Shown here piece after piece: positions 31,649 through 33,164 of a stretch of 33,164 bases of DNA. A program made the position numbers and the translations under genes. Origin of the DNA: Planctomycetaceae bacterium (lineage in GTDB: Bacteria; Planctomycetota; Planctomycetia; Planctomycetales; Planctomycetaceae); assembly GCA_003445035.1 (NCBI GenBank), contig DLVV01000239.1:1-33164 (forward strand), given 5' to 3'. The notes under the pieces are model-generated. The model searched no databases, had not been told where the DNA came from, and saw only the letters and a program-made list of their open reading frames with translations. Every line of letters starts with the position of its first letter. The stretch's first letter is position 1.

Positions 31649-32779
31649 CTAGCCGACGGCGCCGGCCGGAATCGCAGCGCGGATGGCCCGGGCGAGATGC
31701 TCGGTGCCGCGGCGCAGGGCTTCGTCGGAGGGGAACCCGAAGGCCAACCTCAGGTAGGGGATATCGCGTTCGCCGCTGTCGAAATTGCGGCCAGGATGAT
31801 AGAGCACCCCCTCGCGTTCAGCCGCCCGGGCCAGTGCGGCATTGTCGATTTCGTCGGGCAGTTTGACCCAGACGAACATTCCTCCTGATGGAGAGGTCCA
31901 GGAACACAGGTCGCCCAGTTGGTCCTCGAGCGATTCCAGCAGGATGTCCCGCTTCCGCTTCAGCACGCGACACAGCTCGGCGGTGTGTTCCCGGCGGTGC
32001 TGCAGCATGAACTCGGTGACGATCATGGCCGACAGGTTGCTGGTCCCCGCATCGCTCTTGAGAGACATCAGCCGCTCGATCAGTTCGGGGCCGGCCGAGA
32101 CGTAACCCAGCCGGGCACCGGGACCGAGAATCTTCGACCAGCTGGCGACGTAGATCACGTCCTCGCCACCGGGCAAGGCACGAATCGATGCCGGCGGCCG
32201 CCCGGCCTCGAAGTGCAGGTCGGCGTAACAGTTGTCCTCGACCAGGGGCACTCCACGACGGCGGACCAGGTCCAGAAGCTCCCGGCGTCGTTCCAGCGAC
32301 AGGATGGCACCGGTTGGGTTCTGGTAAGTGGGAATTGCGTAGACGAACTTCGCCGGTCTGCCATCGGCGTCGAGGCGATCGAGTGTTTCTTCGAGCGCGT
32401 CGAGTCGCAACCCCTCGTCGTCGGTTGCCACACCGACCGTCTCGAGACCGTAACGACGGAACAGCGACAAGGCCCCGGTGTAGCTGAATTCCTCGGTGAT
32501 GATCGCATCACCGGGACGCGCCAGTGCCTCGGACAGCAGGGCCAGCGGCTGAGTCGACCCGGTGCCCAGCAGGAATGAGTCGGGATCCAACCCGACTCCC
32601 TCACGCTCTTCAAATCGCTCGGCCGCCAACCGCCGTAACGGGGCATACCCTTGAGGATCGGGATACTGCACAAGGTCACTGCCCTCGGCTGTCAACCTTC
32701 GGGTCGCCGCTCCGACAAGCTCGGCAACGGGGAACGACTCGGGATCGGGGCGGCCGCTGCTGAAATCACAGACGGTCAT
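31649..32779 (-). CDS. PLP-dependent aminotransferase (class I/II, 2-aminoadipate/MocR-like)
   Basis: 376 residues from the ATG at 32779 (AAGGTGG upstream); longer frame reaching 32920 is not used because it would overlap the divergent thioesterase start. Class I/II aminotransferase fold: YPDPQGYAPLRRLAAERF, LLGTGSTQPLALLSEALARPGDAI (PLP phosphate loop), PTYQNPTGA (Asn), VEDNCYADLHFE (Asp and Tyr) and VASWSKILGPGARLGYV with the Schiff-base Lys in SWSK and Arg following. C-terminal PYLRLAFGFPSDEAL carries the substrate-carboxylate Arg. The set is closest to 2-aminoadipate/aromatic aminotransferases of the MocR-catalytic group but without the DNA-binding domain. It is cytoplasmic and acts on an unspecified amino acid; pathway context is lacking. 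Confidence 0.88.
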   Translation of the reverse strand: MTVCDFSSGRPDPESFPVAELVGAATRRLTAEGSDLVQYPDPQGYAPLRRLAAERFEEREGVGLDPDSFLLGTGSTQPLALLSEALARPGDAIITEEFSYTGALSLFRRYGLETVGVATDDEGLRLDALEETLDRLDADGRPAKFVYAIPTYQNPTGAILSLERRRELLDLVRRRGVPLVEDNCYADLHFEAGRPPASIRALPGGEDVIYVASWSKILGPGARLGYVSAGPELIERLMSLKSDAGTSNLSAMIVTEFMLQHRREHTAELCRVLKRKRDILLESLEDQLGDLCSWTSPSGGMFVWVKLPDEIDNAALARAAEREGVLYHPGRNFDSGERDIPYLRLAFGFPSDEALRRGTEHLARAIRAAIPAGAVG

Positions 32780-32919
32780 GACTGTCCACCTTGTTGAGAG
32801 AAGCAGGAAGCCGGGTCGGGTTCCGTCGCATTGTCGATTGCCGCGACACCACTGGCAAGCAATCATGGCAACCGCGACCCACCGTTCTTCCCGCGTCCGG
32901 CCCCGAAGGGCCCTGCCCA

Positions 32920-33164
32920 ATGCCCGCGATCTTCGAATACGAACATCTCGTGACCGCCGACGAGATCGACGCCCAGGGACACGTCGGGAACGTCATCTTC
33001 CTGCGTTGGATGCAGGACGCAGCCATGGCCCACTCGACCGCCCAGGGCTGGCCACCGGAACGCTACCAGCAAACCGGGGCCGGCTGGGTCGTCCGCTCGC
33101 ACCAGATCGAGTACCTGCAATCGGCCTGGGAAGGCGACCGGATCGTTGTGCGGACCTGGGTGGC
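32920..33164 (+). CDS. Hotdog-fold acyl-CoA thioesterase (4HBT-like), 3' end outside window
   Basis: ATG at 32920, GAAGGG nine bases upstream; the frame is open to the last base (81 codons visible). The start reads MPAIFEYEHLVTADEIDAQGHVGNVIFLRWMQDAAMAHS, with the Asp-x-x-Gly-His-Val-x-Asn core of 4-hydroxybenzoyl-CoA-type thioesterases, followed by GAGWVVRSHQIEYLQSAWEGDRIVVRTWV, the typical second strand pair. The acidic residue before GHV is the usual catalytic one. It would hydrolyse a cytoplasmic acyl-CoA. Divergent from the aminotransferase with a 140-base gap that holds no clear element. Confidence 0.85.
   Translation, partial: MPAIFEYEHLVTADEIDAQGHVGNVIFLRWMQDAAMAHSTAQGWPPERYQQTGAGWVVRSHQIEYLQSAWEGDRIVVRTWV

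Noticed and set aside
1..33164. CRISPR array, insertion sequence, prophage, rRNA operon, riboswitch
   Set aside because: Looked for regular direct repeats with spacers, transposase or integrase motifs, terminal inverted repeats, rRNA core sequences and a cobalamin or SAM riboswitch ahead of the MetE-like gene; none was recognised.

Overview
This is a gene-dense, high-GC chromosomal window that looks like a member of the Planctomycetota. The clues are an ECF sigma factor of the planctomycete 'LTEVDRSLLERCLEHHPGAW' type, a DUF1080 lipid/sugar hydrolase-like secreted protein, a secreted HExxH protein of the DUF1570 kind, a short Hsp70 paired with a J-like/MshEN membrane protein, a stand-alone MraZ-like protein, and many secreted proteins of unknown function. 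Species cannot be fixed from the sequence. No insertion sequence, phage gene, CRISPR array, rRNA or obvious recently acquired island is visible. One tRNA gene (tRNA-His, GTG anticodon) is present.

Layout. 2-328: C-terminal piece of a + strand gene cut by the window edge. 340-5788 (minus): a secreted alpha/beta-hydrolase fused to a long uncharacterised C-terminal region, then a short Hsp70 and an HPD-less J-like/MshEN/membrane protein transcribed as a pair. 5984-6607 (minus): ECF sigma factor, divergent from a 7Fe ferredoxin at 6852. 7179-9349 (plus): GH88-type unsaturated uronyl hydrolase overlapping an SDR reductase. 16530-9351 (minus, reading leftwards): a compact six-gene run of sugar-isomerase-like TIM barrel, degenerate-M14/GH105 fusion, phytoene-desaturase-like FAD oxidoreductase, enolase-superfamily enzyme, MetE-core-like zinc methyltransferase and a KdgF-like cupin. 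The GH88, GH105, KdgF-like and SDR genes together point to uptake-side processing of unsaturated uronate oligosaccharides (pectin-, ulvan-, glycosaminoglycan- or alginate-type products); the FAD, enolase and MetE-like members do not fit the textbook pathway and are the most open part of the locus.

16658-19981 (plus): UvrD/PcrA-type helicase and a secreted metallopeptidase-like protein. 20271-20753: MraZ-like DNA-binding protein, preceded by a near-identical pair of 18-bp elements, one of which sits exactly between the -35 and -10 of a plausible promoter. 21157-24873 (plus): two membrane-anchored coiled-coil proteins, a 45-residue single-span membrane microprotein and a large secreted protein. 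24999-26846: WbpM/CapD-type polysaccharide biosynthesis epimerase/dehydratase. 26938-30676: Tat-exported sugar-isomerase-like protein and a tandem amidohydrolase whose second half has lost its metal ligands. 30682-31365 (minus): DUF1080 protein. 31543-31617: tRNA-His. 31649-32779 (minus): MocR/AAT-I class aminotransferase. 32920-end: start of a hotdog-fold thioesterase.

Convergent gene pairs are separated by only 1 to 11 bases and no intrinsic terminator with a U-tract was seen anywhere, so transcription end points cannot be assigned from sequence. All functional statements are from reading motifs by eye; no database search was run.
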